From assembly GCA_028723085.1 (NCBI GenBank), contig JAQYFP010000021.1:1-36555 (forward strand): 36,555 nt of DNA, read 5' to 3'. Source of the stretch: Erysipelotrichaceae bacterium (GTDB taxonomy: Bacteria; Bacillota_I; Bacilli_A; Erysipelotrichales; Erysipelotrichaceae). Positions 7,200 to 15,344 of the stretch are shown piece by piece. Position numbers and translations under genes: made by a program. The notes beneath the pieces were generated by a model. The model saw only the letters and a list, made by a program, of their open reading frames with translations. It was not told the DNA's origin and did no database searches. The first letter of the stretch is position 1. Each line of letters starts with the position of its first letter.

Positions 7200-10100
7200 A
7201 TGAAAGAAGATATTTTAAAATTATTTGATGACAACATTGTAGTCAAACAAATTCTAAAACAAGAAGACAATGTTGGAAATTTAACACTGATGGAAGAAGC
7301 TATGCTTGTTGTGAACGCCTTCCATCAAGATCATCAAACAAGAATTATTGTAAAAGAGAATCGCTATCAAGCGCAGCAACTTTATAATCGAATGTCCTTA
7401 CTCGATGAAAATGTGCTGCTTTTTGTCATGGAAGAAAGTTTACGTGTGCAATCCATTGCTTCATCTCCAGAAGATAAAAACCAAATGATTTATGGATTAA
7501 CACAATTAATTCAAAATAAAGAACCTAAAATTATTATTTGTAACGTAGCTAGTTATGTTCGTTATTTACCATCGGTTTCTTATTTTAAAGAAAATTGTAT
7601 TGAATGTCGTGTAAATCAAGAACTAGATATGCGTAGTCTAAAACAAAAATTGAATCGTATGGGATATGCAAAATTAAATTATGTCGATCGACCTTGTACA
7701 TATGCATCACGAGGCGGAATCATCGATATCTTTACTTTGACTTATGAAAATCCGATTCGTATTGAATTTTTTGATACAGAAATTGAATCTATTCGTTTTT
7801 TTGATGTGAATACACAAAGAACCATTCAATCTATTGATTCTATTATGTTGTGCCCGGCTACGGATTTATTATTTAGTGATGAACAAATTGATGAAATTAA
7901 AGAAAAAGTATTTGTGCAATTAGAAAAAGAAAAAAAGAAATGCTTTGATGAACAAAGAGAATTATTAGTAGATTCTATTGAAAATGACATGATGCTTTTA
8001 GAGAATTATAGCACAGAACCTCATTTATATATTTATTATGCTTATACATCTAAAAGTCAATTAAATGATTATGTTGATCATGCCATTACTATTTTAAGTT
8101 CAAAAGAAGAAGTAGAACGATCATATAAGAAATTAAATCAAGAAAACATAACATTTGTTCAAGAAATGGTAGAAGATAAAAGATATTTACCTGAATATGT
8201 TTTATTTCATGATTTATATTCATTAAAAGCAATGTATTTCCATGAATTTATGGATTTTAAAAATCCTATTTCATCTGAAATATATCCAATTGAACAAGCA
8301 AATGTAAATATTGAACAAATACTAAGTACAATTGACTTTAATAATACATATTTCGCATTACCAAAAGATGAAAAAGAAAAACTATCTTGTCAATATTCAT
8401 ATGATTTTCACTTCATTGAACCAGTATTTTATGAAGGATTTAAGTATAAAGATATTCAAGTCTATACTAAAAAAGAATTATTTAAAGAACATTTTAAAAA
8501 GAACATATATCAAAAAACATTTAAAGAAGGACAAATCATTGAAAATGTCTTAGAACTTGAAAAAAATGACTATGTTGTTCATGAACAATATGGAATTGGG
8601 CAATACTTAGGCATTGTCACAAGAAACCAAAATGGTAAAAACTTAGATTATCTTCATATTATTTATCGTGATAATGGAGAATTATTTGTTCCTCTTTCTA
8701 AATTTAATTTAGTAAGAAAATATATTTCTCATGAAGGAGTAGGCGTTAAATTAAGTAAACTTGGAAGTAATCAGTGGCAAAAAACAAAAGAAAAAGTTAA
8801 TCAGAAAATTGAAGAGATTGCGTCTCGTTTAGTTGAATTATATGCAGCGCGAAATGAAGACATTGGCTTTGCCTTTCCTAAAGATGATGCGCTACAAAGA
8901 GAATTTGAAGAAGCTTTTGATTATGAACCAACGCCAGATCAAATACAAGCAACTGAAGAAATAAAAAGAGAAATGGAAAAACCAAAGCCAATGGATCATT
9001 TATTATGTGGAGATGTTGGTTTTGGGAAAACAGAAGTTGCGATGCGTTGTGCCTATAAAGCTATCACAAGCGGAAAACAAGTTGCCTTTTTGTGTCCGAC
9101 AACAATTTTATCACTACAACACTATCAAACCATTCAAAAGCGAATGGGAGCAGAAGGTGTTAATATTGCTATGGTGAATCGCTTTGTGACGGATTCTGAA
9201 ATTAAAGAAATCAAAAAGGGTTTAAAAGAGGGAACCATTGATTTAGTAGTGGGAACACATAAATTATTAAATAAATCATTTAAGTTTAAAGATTTAGGTT
9301 TATTAATTATTGATGAGGAACAACGTTTTGGAGTGGAACACAAAGAAAAAATCAAGGAAATGAAAAATTCTATTGATGTATTGTCTTTATCGGCTACTCC
9401 GATTCCGCGAACTTTACAAATGTCTTTAATTGGTGTGCGTACGATATCACAATTAAATACACCACCAGCGCAAAGACATCCCGTACAAACATATGTGATT
9501 GAAAAGAAAGAAAGTGCCATTCGTGAAGTCATTCAAAGAGAATTATCACGAAATGGACAAGTCTTCTATTTACATAATCGTGTGTCTACTATATATGAAG
9601 TAGCTCGAAAACTTCAAAAAGAATTTGATGATGTTTCCATTGCGGTAATTCATGGAAAAATGGCACGTGAAGAAATTGAAACGATTATGTATGATTTTTC
9701 AATGAACAAATATCAAATTTTAGTTTGTACAACAATTATTGAAACAGGAATCGATATTGCCAATGCGAATACCATTTTAATTGAAGATGCTGATCGTTTT
9801 GGTTTATCTCAGTTATATCAAATTAGAGGACGAGTAGGCCGAAGAGAAAAAATAGCTTATTGTTACTTGATGGTTACACCTGAAAAAGAATTAACCGAAA
9901 AAGCTAGTAAGCGTCTTAAAGCCATTAAGGAGTTTACGCAATTGGGAAGTGGATATAAAGTTGCCATGCGTGATTTAACAATTCGTGGGGCTGGTGATTT
10001 ATTGGGTCCGCAACAAGCTGGTTTCATTGATCAAATTGGTTTGGATTTATATCTTGAATTATTATCACAGGCTATTGCCAAGAAACAAGGAAAACCAATT

Positions 10101-10550
10101 GAGAAAAAAGAAATTAAATCCGCTAATATTTCCTTTAATGGTTATATTCCAGAATCGTTTACAGACAATGATGGAGATAAATTATCGTTGTATCAAGATA
10201 TTCAAAAAATTAAAACAAGCGATGAATTAAGAGCGTATAAAGAACGTGTTCATGATTTATATGGAACAATACCTAGTCAAATTGAAAGTTTATTTGAACA
10301 AAAGGAATTGGATTTATTCGTAAATATTCCAGGTGTTTATTCTTTAGTTGAACAAGATAAATACTATGTTATTACGATGGACGAAGCTTGGACAAATCAA
10401 TGTGATGGTGTGAAATTATTTGAAAAAATGAATGCCATTAGTAATCGCATTAATTTACGCTTAACCAATCGTAAAATTGAAATATCAGTCATCAAGAAAC
10501 CAAAAACAATGTTGTATAAAGTAATTAAATTATTAGAGGAAGGTCTATGA
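7200..10550 (+). CDS. mfd: Transcription-repair coupling factor Mfd
   Basis: Mfd pushes RNA polymerase off damaged DNA and recruits UvrA. The order of parts is complete: a UvrB-like N-terminal module, here divergent but with YASRGGIIDIFTL; the polymerase-interacting domain from about residue 455 (NDYVVHEQYGIGQYLGI); a RecG-like translocase with Walker A GDVGFGKTE, DEEQRFGV and LSATPIPRTLQMSL; the motif RGRVGRREKIAYCYL; and the C-terminal TRCF domain. The length of 1116 residues is a little short of the 1150-1180 usual in Bacillota. The start has only a weak ribosome binding site and lies one base after the pth stop, so coupling is likely. rqcP overlaps its end by four bases. Confidence 0.97.
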   Translation: MKEDILKLFDDNIVVKQILKQEDNVGNLTLMEEAMLVVNAFHQDHQTRIIVKENRYQAQQLYNRMSLLDENVLLFVMEESLRVQSIASSPEDKNQMIYGLTQLIQNKEPKIIICNVASYVRYLPSVSYFKENCIECRVNQELDMRSLKQKLNRMGYAKLNYVDRPCTYASRGGIIDIFTLTYENPIRIEFFDTEIESIRFFDVNTQRTIQSIDSIMLCPATDLLFSDEQIDEIKEKVFVQLEKEKKKCFDEQRELLVDSIENDMMLLENYSTEPHLYIYYAYTSKSQLNDYVDHAITILSSKEEVERSYKKLNQENITFVQEMVEDKRYLPEYVLFHDLYSLKAMYFHEFMDFKNPISSEIYPIEQANVNIEQILSTIDFNNTYFALPKDEKEKLSCQYSYDFHFIEPVFYEGFKYKDIQVYTKKELFKEHFKKNIYQKTFKEGQIIENVLELEKNDYVVHEQYGIGQYLGIVTRNQNGKNLDYLHIIYRDNGELFVPLSKFNLVRKYISHEGVGVKLSKLGSNQWQKTKEKVNQKIEEIASRLVELYAARNEDIGFAFPKDDALQREFEEAFDYEPTPDQIQATEEIKREMEKPKPMDHLLCGDVGFGKTEVAMRCAYKAITSGKQVAFLCPTTILSLQHYQTIQKRMGAEGVNIAMVNRFVTDSEIKEIKKGLKEGTIDLVVGTHKLLNKSFKFKDLGLLIIDEEQRFGVEHKEKIKEMKNSIDVLSLSATPIPRTLQMSLIGVRTISQLNTPPAQRHPVQTYVIEKKESAIREVIQRELSRNGQVFYLHNRVSTIYEVARKLQKEFDDVSIAVIHGKMAREEIETIMYDFSMNKYQILVCTTIIETGIDIANANTILIEDADRFGLSQLYQIRGRVGRREKIAYCYLMVTPEKELTEKASKRLKAIKEFTQLGSGYKVAMRDLTIRGAGDLLGPQQAGFIDQIGLDLYLELLSQAIAKKQGKPIEKKEIKSANISFNGYIPESFTDNDGDKLSLYQDIQKIKTSDELRAYKERVHDLYGTIPSQIESLFEQKELDLFVNIPGVYSLVEQDKYYVITMDEAWTNQCDGVKLFEKMNAISNRINLRLTNRKIEISVIKKPKTMLYKVIKLLEEGL

Positions 10551-10822
10551 GATTAGATAAATATTTAAAAACTGCTCGTATTTTAAAGCGAAGAGAAGCG
10601 GCTAAGGAATTAGCGCTTCAAAAAAGAATTAAAGTCAATGATCGTATTGCCAAACCGAGTACAGAACTAGAAATTGGTGATGTGATTGAAATCCAATTTG
10701 GACAACGAATTGTAGTGATTCGTGTTTTAGATATCCAAAAACAAGTTTCAAAACAAAATGCGCAGTTATTATTTGAAATAATTCGTGAAGAAAAAATTGA
10801 AGAAAATATTGAGAATGAATAA
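10547..10822 (+). CDS. rqcP: S4-domain RNA-binding protein RqcP (YabO/Hsp15-like)
   Basis: RqcP takes part in ribosome-associated quality control, supporting RqcH during alanine tailing of nascent chains on obstructed large subunits. The 91-residue protein is almost entirely an S4 domain: MRLDKYLKTARILKRREAA, then 'ALQKRIKVNDRIAKPS' and 'LEIGDVIEIQFG'. Size and sequence fit YabO rather than the ribosomal S4 protein. ATGA overlap with mfd shows operon coupling; in B. subtilis yabO also lies in the pth-mfd region. The last residues are acidic and low in complexity. Confidence 0.92.
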   Translation: MRLDKYLKTARILKRREAAKELALQKRIKVNDRIAKPSTELEIGDVIEIQFGQRIVVIRVLDIQKQVSKQNAQLLFEIIREEKIEENIENE

Positions 10823-10838
10823 TTACTAATTTTTATAA

Positions 10839-10869
10839 TTGAAAAAATAAAAATATATAGTATTATAAA
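10839..10869 (+). promoter_or_regulatory. Promoter immediately upstream of the ywiB-like gene
   Basis: TTGAAA (10839-10844) pairs with either TATTAT (10861-10866, spacing 16) or TATAAA (10864-10869, spacing 19). Either would start RNA within a few bases of the ATG at 10876, and no ribosome binding site is visible. Confidence 0.55.
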
Positions 10870-10875
10870 CACGCT

Positions 10876-11265
10876 ATGAATTTAAATGTACAGCTCATTG
10901 ATGTGATTCAAGATGAAATTATTTTTGATGGAATCGCAAATGTTGAAAATTGTAAAAATGGATTAAAAATCGAAATGAAGAATCAATCAATAATTACTTG
11001 GAAAGTATATGCCAAAGGAATTGTGATTGAAATTGCTTCAGATTATAGAATATTGCTTCCTTTAAAGGAAAACTCATGTTCAAAGGGGCATATTGATACG
11101 GAATTTGGAACCATGGAATTGAAATGTGATACGAATTTGTATCGCATAGATGAAAATTTTATTGAAGTAAAATATAGTTTGAATCCAGATGATGATTCAA
11201 ATTCATTTCATTTTAAATTAGTAGGTAAGGAGGATATATCATGGCAAGCATTGATGTTCAATTAA
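10876..11265 (+). CDS. YwiB-like DUF1934 protein upstream of argS
   Basis: The 129-residue protein is rich in beta-strand patterns, has no signal peptide or membrane segment, and ends inside argS. Size, strand-rich character ('LYRIDENFIEVKYSLN') and position directly before argS match the YwiB/DUF1934 family, a small beta-barrel family of unknown function. The identification rests partly on context. The ATG has no visible ribosome binding site and sits six to nine bases after a -10 element, so it may be translated from a leaderless mRNA. The last 25 bases overlap argS and contain its ribosome binding site. Confidence 0.7.
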   Translation: MNLNVQLIDVIQDEIIFDGIANVENCKNGLKIEMKNQSIITWKVYAKGIVIEIASDYRILLPLKENSCSKGHIDTEFGTMELKCDTNLYRIDENFIEVKYSLNPDDDSNSFHFKLVGKEDISWQALMFN

Positions 11266-12875
11266 AACAAGCTATCCAAAAAGCAGTGCAAAACGCATTT
11301 GAAGTAAATTTAGACTGGGAAACAATTGTTGTTGAAGTACCAAAAAATAAAAACCACGGTGATTTTTCTAGTAATGTGGCTATGCAGTTAACTCGTCAAT
11401 TAAAACAAAATCCAAGATTAATTGCGCAAGCTATTATTGATGCCTTTGATAGTGAATGTGTTTCTAATATTGAAATTGCAGGACCTGGGTTCTTAAATTT
11501 CACAATCAATAAAAATCAATTCACAAATGTTATTAAGGAAGTATTAGAAAAGAAAGAATTATATGGGGTACAACCTCAAAACGGAATTAAAGTAAATTTA
11601 GAATATGTTAGTGCCAATCCAACAGGTTCATTACATTTAGGACATGCCAGAGGTGCGGCTTGGGGAGATAGTTGTGCTCGTATTATGAAAAAAGCAGGTT
11701 ATGATGTAACTCGTGAGTATTATGTAAATGATGCGGGAAATCAAATTACGAATTTAGCTTTATCTTTAAATGCTCGTTATCGTCAAGCTCATGGTATTGA
11801 AACAGAAATTGGAAAAGATGGATACAATGGAGCCGATGTTAAAGAAAAAGGATATGAATTAGCTAAACAATATCCAAATCAATATTTAGAACCTACTAAA
11901 GAAAATATTGAATTCTTTAAAAAAGAAGGAATTCGTTTTGAATTAGATAAAATTAAAGAACATTTGGCACAATATCGTGTTTCTTTTGATATTTGGTCAA
12001 GTGAACAAGCGATTCGTGATGATGGAAAAATGGATGCTGCTTTAAAAGTTTTAGGTGAAAAAGGATATACTTACGAATCTGAAGGAGCATTATGGTTTAA
12101 AACAACTGAATTTGGTGATGATAAAGACCGTGTTTTAAGAAAACAAGATGGATCTTATACATATTTAGTTCCTGATATTGCTTATCATAATGATAAATAC
12201 CAAAGAGGATATGATGTTATTGTTGACTTCTTTGGTGCGGACCACCATGGATATATTCCACGTTTAAAAGCTTCTATGAGTGCATTAGGAAATGATCCAG
12301 ATAAATTGAATGTTGATATTATTCAAATGGTTCGTTTAGTTAATGATGGTGTAGAAATGAAGATGAGTAAACGAGAAGGAAATGCGACAACAATCAATGA
12401 ATTGTGCGATAGCGTTGGTGTTGATGCAGCTCGTTATTTCTTCGTTCAAAGAGCATTGGATTCTCATTTAGATTTTGATATTGAATTGGCTAAGAAAAAA
12501 TCAAACGAAAATCCAGTTTATTATGCTCAATATGCACATGCCAGAATGTGTTCCATTCAAAAACAGGCACAAGATATTGAATTGGCAACGTCTTATGATT
12601 TGTTAGTGGATGAAAAAGAAATTGAATTAATGAAGACTCTACAAGAATTTAACAAAGTGATTGTGGACACCGCAAAATCTCGTCAAGTTCATAGAATGTG
12701 TCATTATATTCAAAATTTAGCGTCAAAATTCCATAGTTTCTACAATGCTTGTAAAGTTATTGATCGAGACAATTTAGAATTAAGTGCGCAAAGATTAGCT
12801 TTAGTAAAAGCCACTCAAATTGTTTTAGCAAATGCATTGGATTGCATAGGAGTTGAAGCAGTTGAATCAATGTAA
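11241..12875 (+). CDS. argS: Arginyl-tRNA synthetase
   Basis: This class I synthetase charges tRNA-Arg. The HIGH motif is present as HLGHARG near residue 130, followed by 'YYVNDAGNQI'; the KMSKS-type motif is KMSKREGNATT near residue 375. The N-terminal Add1 domain (residues 1-110) and the C-terminal anticodon-binding domain ('YYAQYAHARMCSI') are both there, and 544 residues is a normal length. The ATG has an excellent TAAGGAGGA site located within the upstream gene. rpoE follows 20 bases later with its own ribosome binding site, so the three genes probably form one operon. Confidence 0.98.
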   Translation: MASIDVQLKQAIQKAVQNAFEVNLDWETIVVEVPKNKNHGDFSSNVAMQLTRQLKQNPRLIAQAIIDAFDSECVSNIEIAGPGFLNFTINKNQFTNVIKEVLEKKELYGVQPQNGIKVNLEYVSANPTGSLHLGHARGAAWGDSCARIMKKAGYDVTREYYVNDAGNQITNLALSLNARYRQAHGIETEIGKDGYNGADVKEKGYELAKQYPNQYLEPTKENIEFFKKEGIRFELDKIKEHLAQYRVSFDIWSSEQAIRDDGKMDAALKVLGEKGYTYESEGALWFKTTEFGDDKDRVLRKQDGSYTYLVPDIAYHNDKYQRGYDVIVDFFGADHHGYIPRLKASMSALGNDPDKLNVDIIQMVRLVNDGVEMKMSKREGNATTINELCDSVGVDAARYFFVQRALDSHLDFDIELAKKKSNENPVYYAQYAHARMCSIQKQAQDIELATSYDLLVDEKEIELMKTLQEFNKVIVDTAKSRQVHRMCHYIQNLASKFHSFYNACKVIDRDNLELSAQRLALVKATQIVLANALDCIGVEAVESM

Positions 12876-12895
12876 TTTTTTTAAGGAGTTTTATT

Positions 12896-13192
12896 ATGAA
12901 AAAATCAATGATCGATGTCGCTCTTGATGTTTTAAAAGAGCAAAAACAACCTATGTCTTTTATTAATCTATGGACAGAAGTAAGTAAACAAATGGGATTT
13001 AATGAATCACAATTTGAAGACAATATCGCACAATTTTATACAGACTTATCAATTGATGGGCGTTTCTTCAGTATGCCTCAAAATACTTGGGATTTAAAGA
13101 GTCGTCATACTTTATCGGAAAGCGTAATGGATACAGATTCTATTTCAATTGAAGATGAAGATGATGTTGAAGAATTAGAAGAAAACGAGTAA
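12896..13192 (+). CDS. rpoE: RNA polymerase delta subunit, short form
   Basis: Delta is a Bacillota-specific polymerase subunit that loosens nucleic-acid binding and speeds recycling. Residues 1-75 are the folded HARE-type domain, with 'MSFINLWTEV', 'IAQFYTDLSIDGRFFSM' and 'NTWDLKSRH'. The acidic tail is only about 25 residues long (EDEDDVEELEENE), against roughly 80-90 in B. subtilis delta. The total is 98 residues with an intact stop and no sign of a frameshift. The ribosome binding site TAAGGAG is strong. A terminator lies 65 bases after the stop. Confidence 0.93.
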   Translation: MKKSMIDVALDVLKEQKQPMSFINLWTEVSKQMGFNESQFEDNIAQFYTDLSIDGRFFSMPQNTWDLKSRHTLSESVMDTDSISIEDEDDVEELEENE

Positions 13193-13204
13193 TTATCATT
13201 TTTT

Positions 13205-13235
13205 CTTCATTTTAGGTGTGTATTATAAAATGAAG
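13205..13235. repeat. 10-bp inverted repeat between rpoE and the tagG-like gene
   Basis: CTTCATTTTA and TAAAATGAAG are exact inverse complements separated by 11 bases. No T tract follows on either strand, so it is not a simple terminator. A TATTATAAA sequence in the loop and right arm could be a -10 element. Function unknown. Confidence 0.5.
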
Positions 13236-13256
13236 AAAGGAGAAGGAATGTGCAAT

Positions 13257-13281
13257 AAAGATGCGTATGCATCTTTTTTTT
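13257..13281 (+). terminator. Intrinsic terminator after rpoE
   Basis: AAAGATGC and GCATCTTT pair around a GTAT loop, and the right arm runs into eight Ts. It closes the ywiB-argS-rpoE unit before the teichoic-acid genes. Confidence 0.85.
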
Positions 13282-13282
13282 A

Positions 13283-13291
13283 TGATAGAAT
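13283..13291 (+). promoter_or_regulatory. Extended -10 promoter of the teichoic-acid cluster
   Basis: TGATAGAAT (TG-A-TAGAAT) lies just after the rpoE terminator and 18 bases before the first tag gene. There is no recognisable -35 hexamer. The same nonamer precedes three other transcription units in this window. Confidence 0.6.
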
Positions 13292-13309
13292 AAGTGCGAG
13301 GTATAAAAT

Positions 13310-14119
13310 ATGTTTAAAAGTATAAAATATGTAATTAAAGAAAATTATTCAAATTTATATCGTATTTATAGTATTTCTAAATATGAATTATTAGCCGATA
13401 TGCGAGATACAAAATTAGGATTGTTTTGGAACTTTGCATCTCCTGCCATTAATTTATTAACATATTGGTTTGTCTTTGGAATTGTCATGGAACGAAAAGC
13501 TGTCGATGGTATTCCCTTTTTTAATTGGATGTTAGCTGGAATGGTTGTCTGGTTTTTTGTTCGTCCTTGTATTGTCGATGGATGTAATGCGATTTTTTCG
13601 CATGCCAAAGTGATATCAAAAATGAAATTTCCTGTCAGCGTTTTACCGGCTACTGTAGTTTTAAAAGAATTATTTAATCATCTTTGTTTAATGATTGTCT
13701 TATTTGTGATTTTCATGTTTCAAGGATATACGCCTAATATTCACTGGCTAGGATTAATTTATTATTGTTTCTGTGCCATTGCCTTTAGTTTATCTGTCAC
13801 AATGGTATTATCTGTTTTAAATATGATTGCTCGTGATACAAAGAAATTTGTGAGTTCTATGATGCGTTTATTATTATATTTAACACCTATTTTATGGCCA
13901 TTGTCACGCTTTGATTCGATTCCTTTACTAACAACTATTATGAAAATCAATCCTATTTATTATATTGTATGCGGCTATCGCGATTGTTTCTTTTACCATC
14001 AAGGATTTTTAGCTTATCAAAATCAAGCAATTTGTTTTTGGATTATTACCATAGCTTTATTTGCGTTTGGTAGTGTATTGATGTATAAATTTAAAGCGAA
14101 GTTCTCAGATTTAATCTAA
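13310..14119 (+). CDS. tagG: Teichoic-acid ABC transporter permease (TagG-like)
   Basis: This ABC-2 type permease, with TagH, moves undecaprenyl-linked wall polymer across the membrane. The 269-residue protein has a cytoplasmic amphipathic N terminus, the motif 'DTKLGLFWNFASPAINLLTY' typical of polysaccharide/teichoic exporters, and about six hydrophobic segments, ending with a short basic tail. The adjacent TagH-type ATPase, TagD and glycerophosphotransferases make a teichoic substrate much more likely than O-antigen or capsule. The ribosome binding site is CGAGG. TagG is inferred by family and context. Confidence 0.87.
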   Translation: MFKSIKYVIKENYSNLYRIYSISKYELLADMRDTKLGLFWNFASPAINLLTYWFVFGIVMERKAVDGIPFFNWMLAGMVVWFFVRPCIVDGCNAIFSHAKVISKMKFPVSVLPATVVLKELFNHLCLMIVLFVIFMFQGYTPNIHWLGLIYYCFCAIAFSLSVTMVLSVLNMIARDTKKFVSSMMRLLLYLTPILWPLSRFDSIPLLTTIMKINPIYYIVCGYRDCFFYHQGFLAYQNQAICFWIITIALFAFGSVLMYKFKAKFSDLI

Positions 14120-14131
14120 GGTGGTGAAGCT

Positions 14132-14941
14132 ATGGAAGAATATGCAGTTATTTTTGATCACGTTTCAAAAATCTATAGTTTAAAATCAAATGACAAAAAA
14201 CAAAAAGGCAAAAGATTCTATGCCCTTAAAGATATTAGTTTTAAAATTCCTAAAGGTGAAGTTGTTGGTGTTTTAGGTACAAATGGATCAGGTAAATCAA
14301 CGATGTCTATTATTTTATCGGGTATTTCGCAACCAGAACAAGGAACGATTACCGTTAATGGACAACAAGCATTGATTGCCATCAACACAGGTTTAAATCC
14401 TCAATTAACGGGATTAGAAAACATCGAATTAAAAGGGGCTTTACTTGGTTTACGGAAAAAAGAAGTACAAAAAATTATTGATGGTGTTATTGAATTTGCC
14501 GAATTAGGTGATTTCTTATATCAACCCGTTAAGAAATATTCATCAGGAATGAAATCACGACTAGGTTTTTCAATTAACTTAGCTTTAGACCCTGATATTA
14601 TGATTGTCGATGAAGCTTTATCGGTTGGAGATAAACGCTTTGCGCAAAAGTGTATTGATAAAATGACAGAATTAAAAAATAGTGGAAAAACCATTATTTT
14701 CATTTCCCATTCACTTCCACAAGTTGTTTCTTTTTGTGATACGGCAATTTGGCTTGAAGGTGGTATGTTGAAAGAATACGGTGACATTAATGTGGTAGCG
14801 GATCACTATGACAAGTATGTTAAAGAATTAAGTGCACTTTCGAAAAAGGAACAAAAGAAAATTTTAAATAAAAAATTTGAAGAAAGAATTATTAAAGAAG
14901 AAAAGAAAGAATCGTTTATTAATCGATTATTTGAAAGGTAG
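14132..14941 (+). CDS. tagH: Teichoic-acid ABC transporter ATPase (TagH-like, short)
   Basis: This is the nucleotide-binding partner of the upstream permease. Walker A is GTNGSGKST (near residue 50), the signature is YSSGMKSRLGFS, Walker B is DIMIVDEALSVGD, and the switch His is in FISHSLPQVV. The DEALSVGD form is typical of polysaccharide/teichoic exporters. The length of 269 residues includes only a charged, lysine-rich tail of about 40 residues; B. subtilis TagH carries a long extra C-terminal half that is missing here. GGTGG precedes the ATG, 12 bases after tagG. Confidence 0.9.
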   Translation: MEEYAVIFDHVSKIYSLKSNDKKQKGKRFYALKDISFKIPKGEVVGVLGTNGSGKSTMSIILSGISQPEQGTITVNGQQALIAINTGLNPQLTGLENIELKGALLGLRKKEVQKIIDGVIEFAELGDFLYQPVKKYSSGMKSRLGFSINLALDPDIMIVDEALSVGDKRFAQKCIDKMTELKNSGKTIIFISHSLPQVVSFCDTAIWLEGGMLKEYGDINVVADHYDKYVKELSALSKKEQKKILNKKFEERIIKEEKKESFINRLFER

Positions 14942-14947
14942 GATTTT

Positions 14948-15334
14948 ATGAAAACAGTAATAACATATGGTACTTTTGATTTATTTCACATTGGACATTT
15001 AAATCTTTTAAAAAGAGCAAAAGAATTAGGAGATTATTTAATTGTAGCTGTGAGTTCAGATGATTTTAATGCTTTAAAAGGAAAGAAATGTAAAATTAAA
15101 GACACAGATCGTATGGCAATTGTTGAAGCTATTAAATATGTTGATAAAGTGATTCCAGAAACAAGTTGGGAACAAAAAATTGAGGATGTTAAAAAATATA
15201 ATGTCGATGTATTTGTGATGGGAGATGACTGGAAAGGAAAATTTGATTTTCTAAAAGATTATTGTGAAGTTGTTTATCTTCCAAGAACAGAAGGAATTAG
15301 TACAACCCAATTGAAAGAAGAATTGAAACAATAG
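14948..15334 (+). CDS. tagD: Glycerol-3-phosphate cytidylyltransferase
   Basis: TagD makes CDP-glycerol from CTP and glycerol-3-phosphate, the activated donor for glycerol-phosphate teichoic acids. The 128-residue protein is full length. It has the nucleotidyl-transferase motif GTFDLFHIGHLNLL with the HxGH signature, 'VSSDDFNALKGKK', and the closing RTEGISTT motif. It lies between the exporter genes and the three transferases that would use its product, with seven- and eleven-base gaps and good ribosome binding sites. Confidence 0.96.
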   Translation: MKTVITYGTFDLFHIGHLNLLKRAKELGDYLIVAVSSDDFNALKGKKCKIKDTDRMAIVEAIKYVDKVIPETSWEQKIEDVKKYNVDVFVMGDDWKGKFDFLKDYCEVVYLPRTEGISTTQLKEELKQ

Positions 15335-15344
15335 GAGGCTTTAT

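Noticed and set aside
9134-9532. 132-residue minus-strand ORF within mfd
   Set aside because: It is fully antisense to the conserved Mfd helicase motifs, so it is a shadow frame.
13248-13325. A 25-codon ORF (MCNKDAY...) with a strong AAGGAGAAGGA site before the tag cluster, possible leader peptide
   Set aside because: It runs through the rpoE terminator and its T tract, and the likely tag promoter at 13283 starts RNA after its start codon. Chance is the simpler explanation without conservation data.
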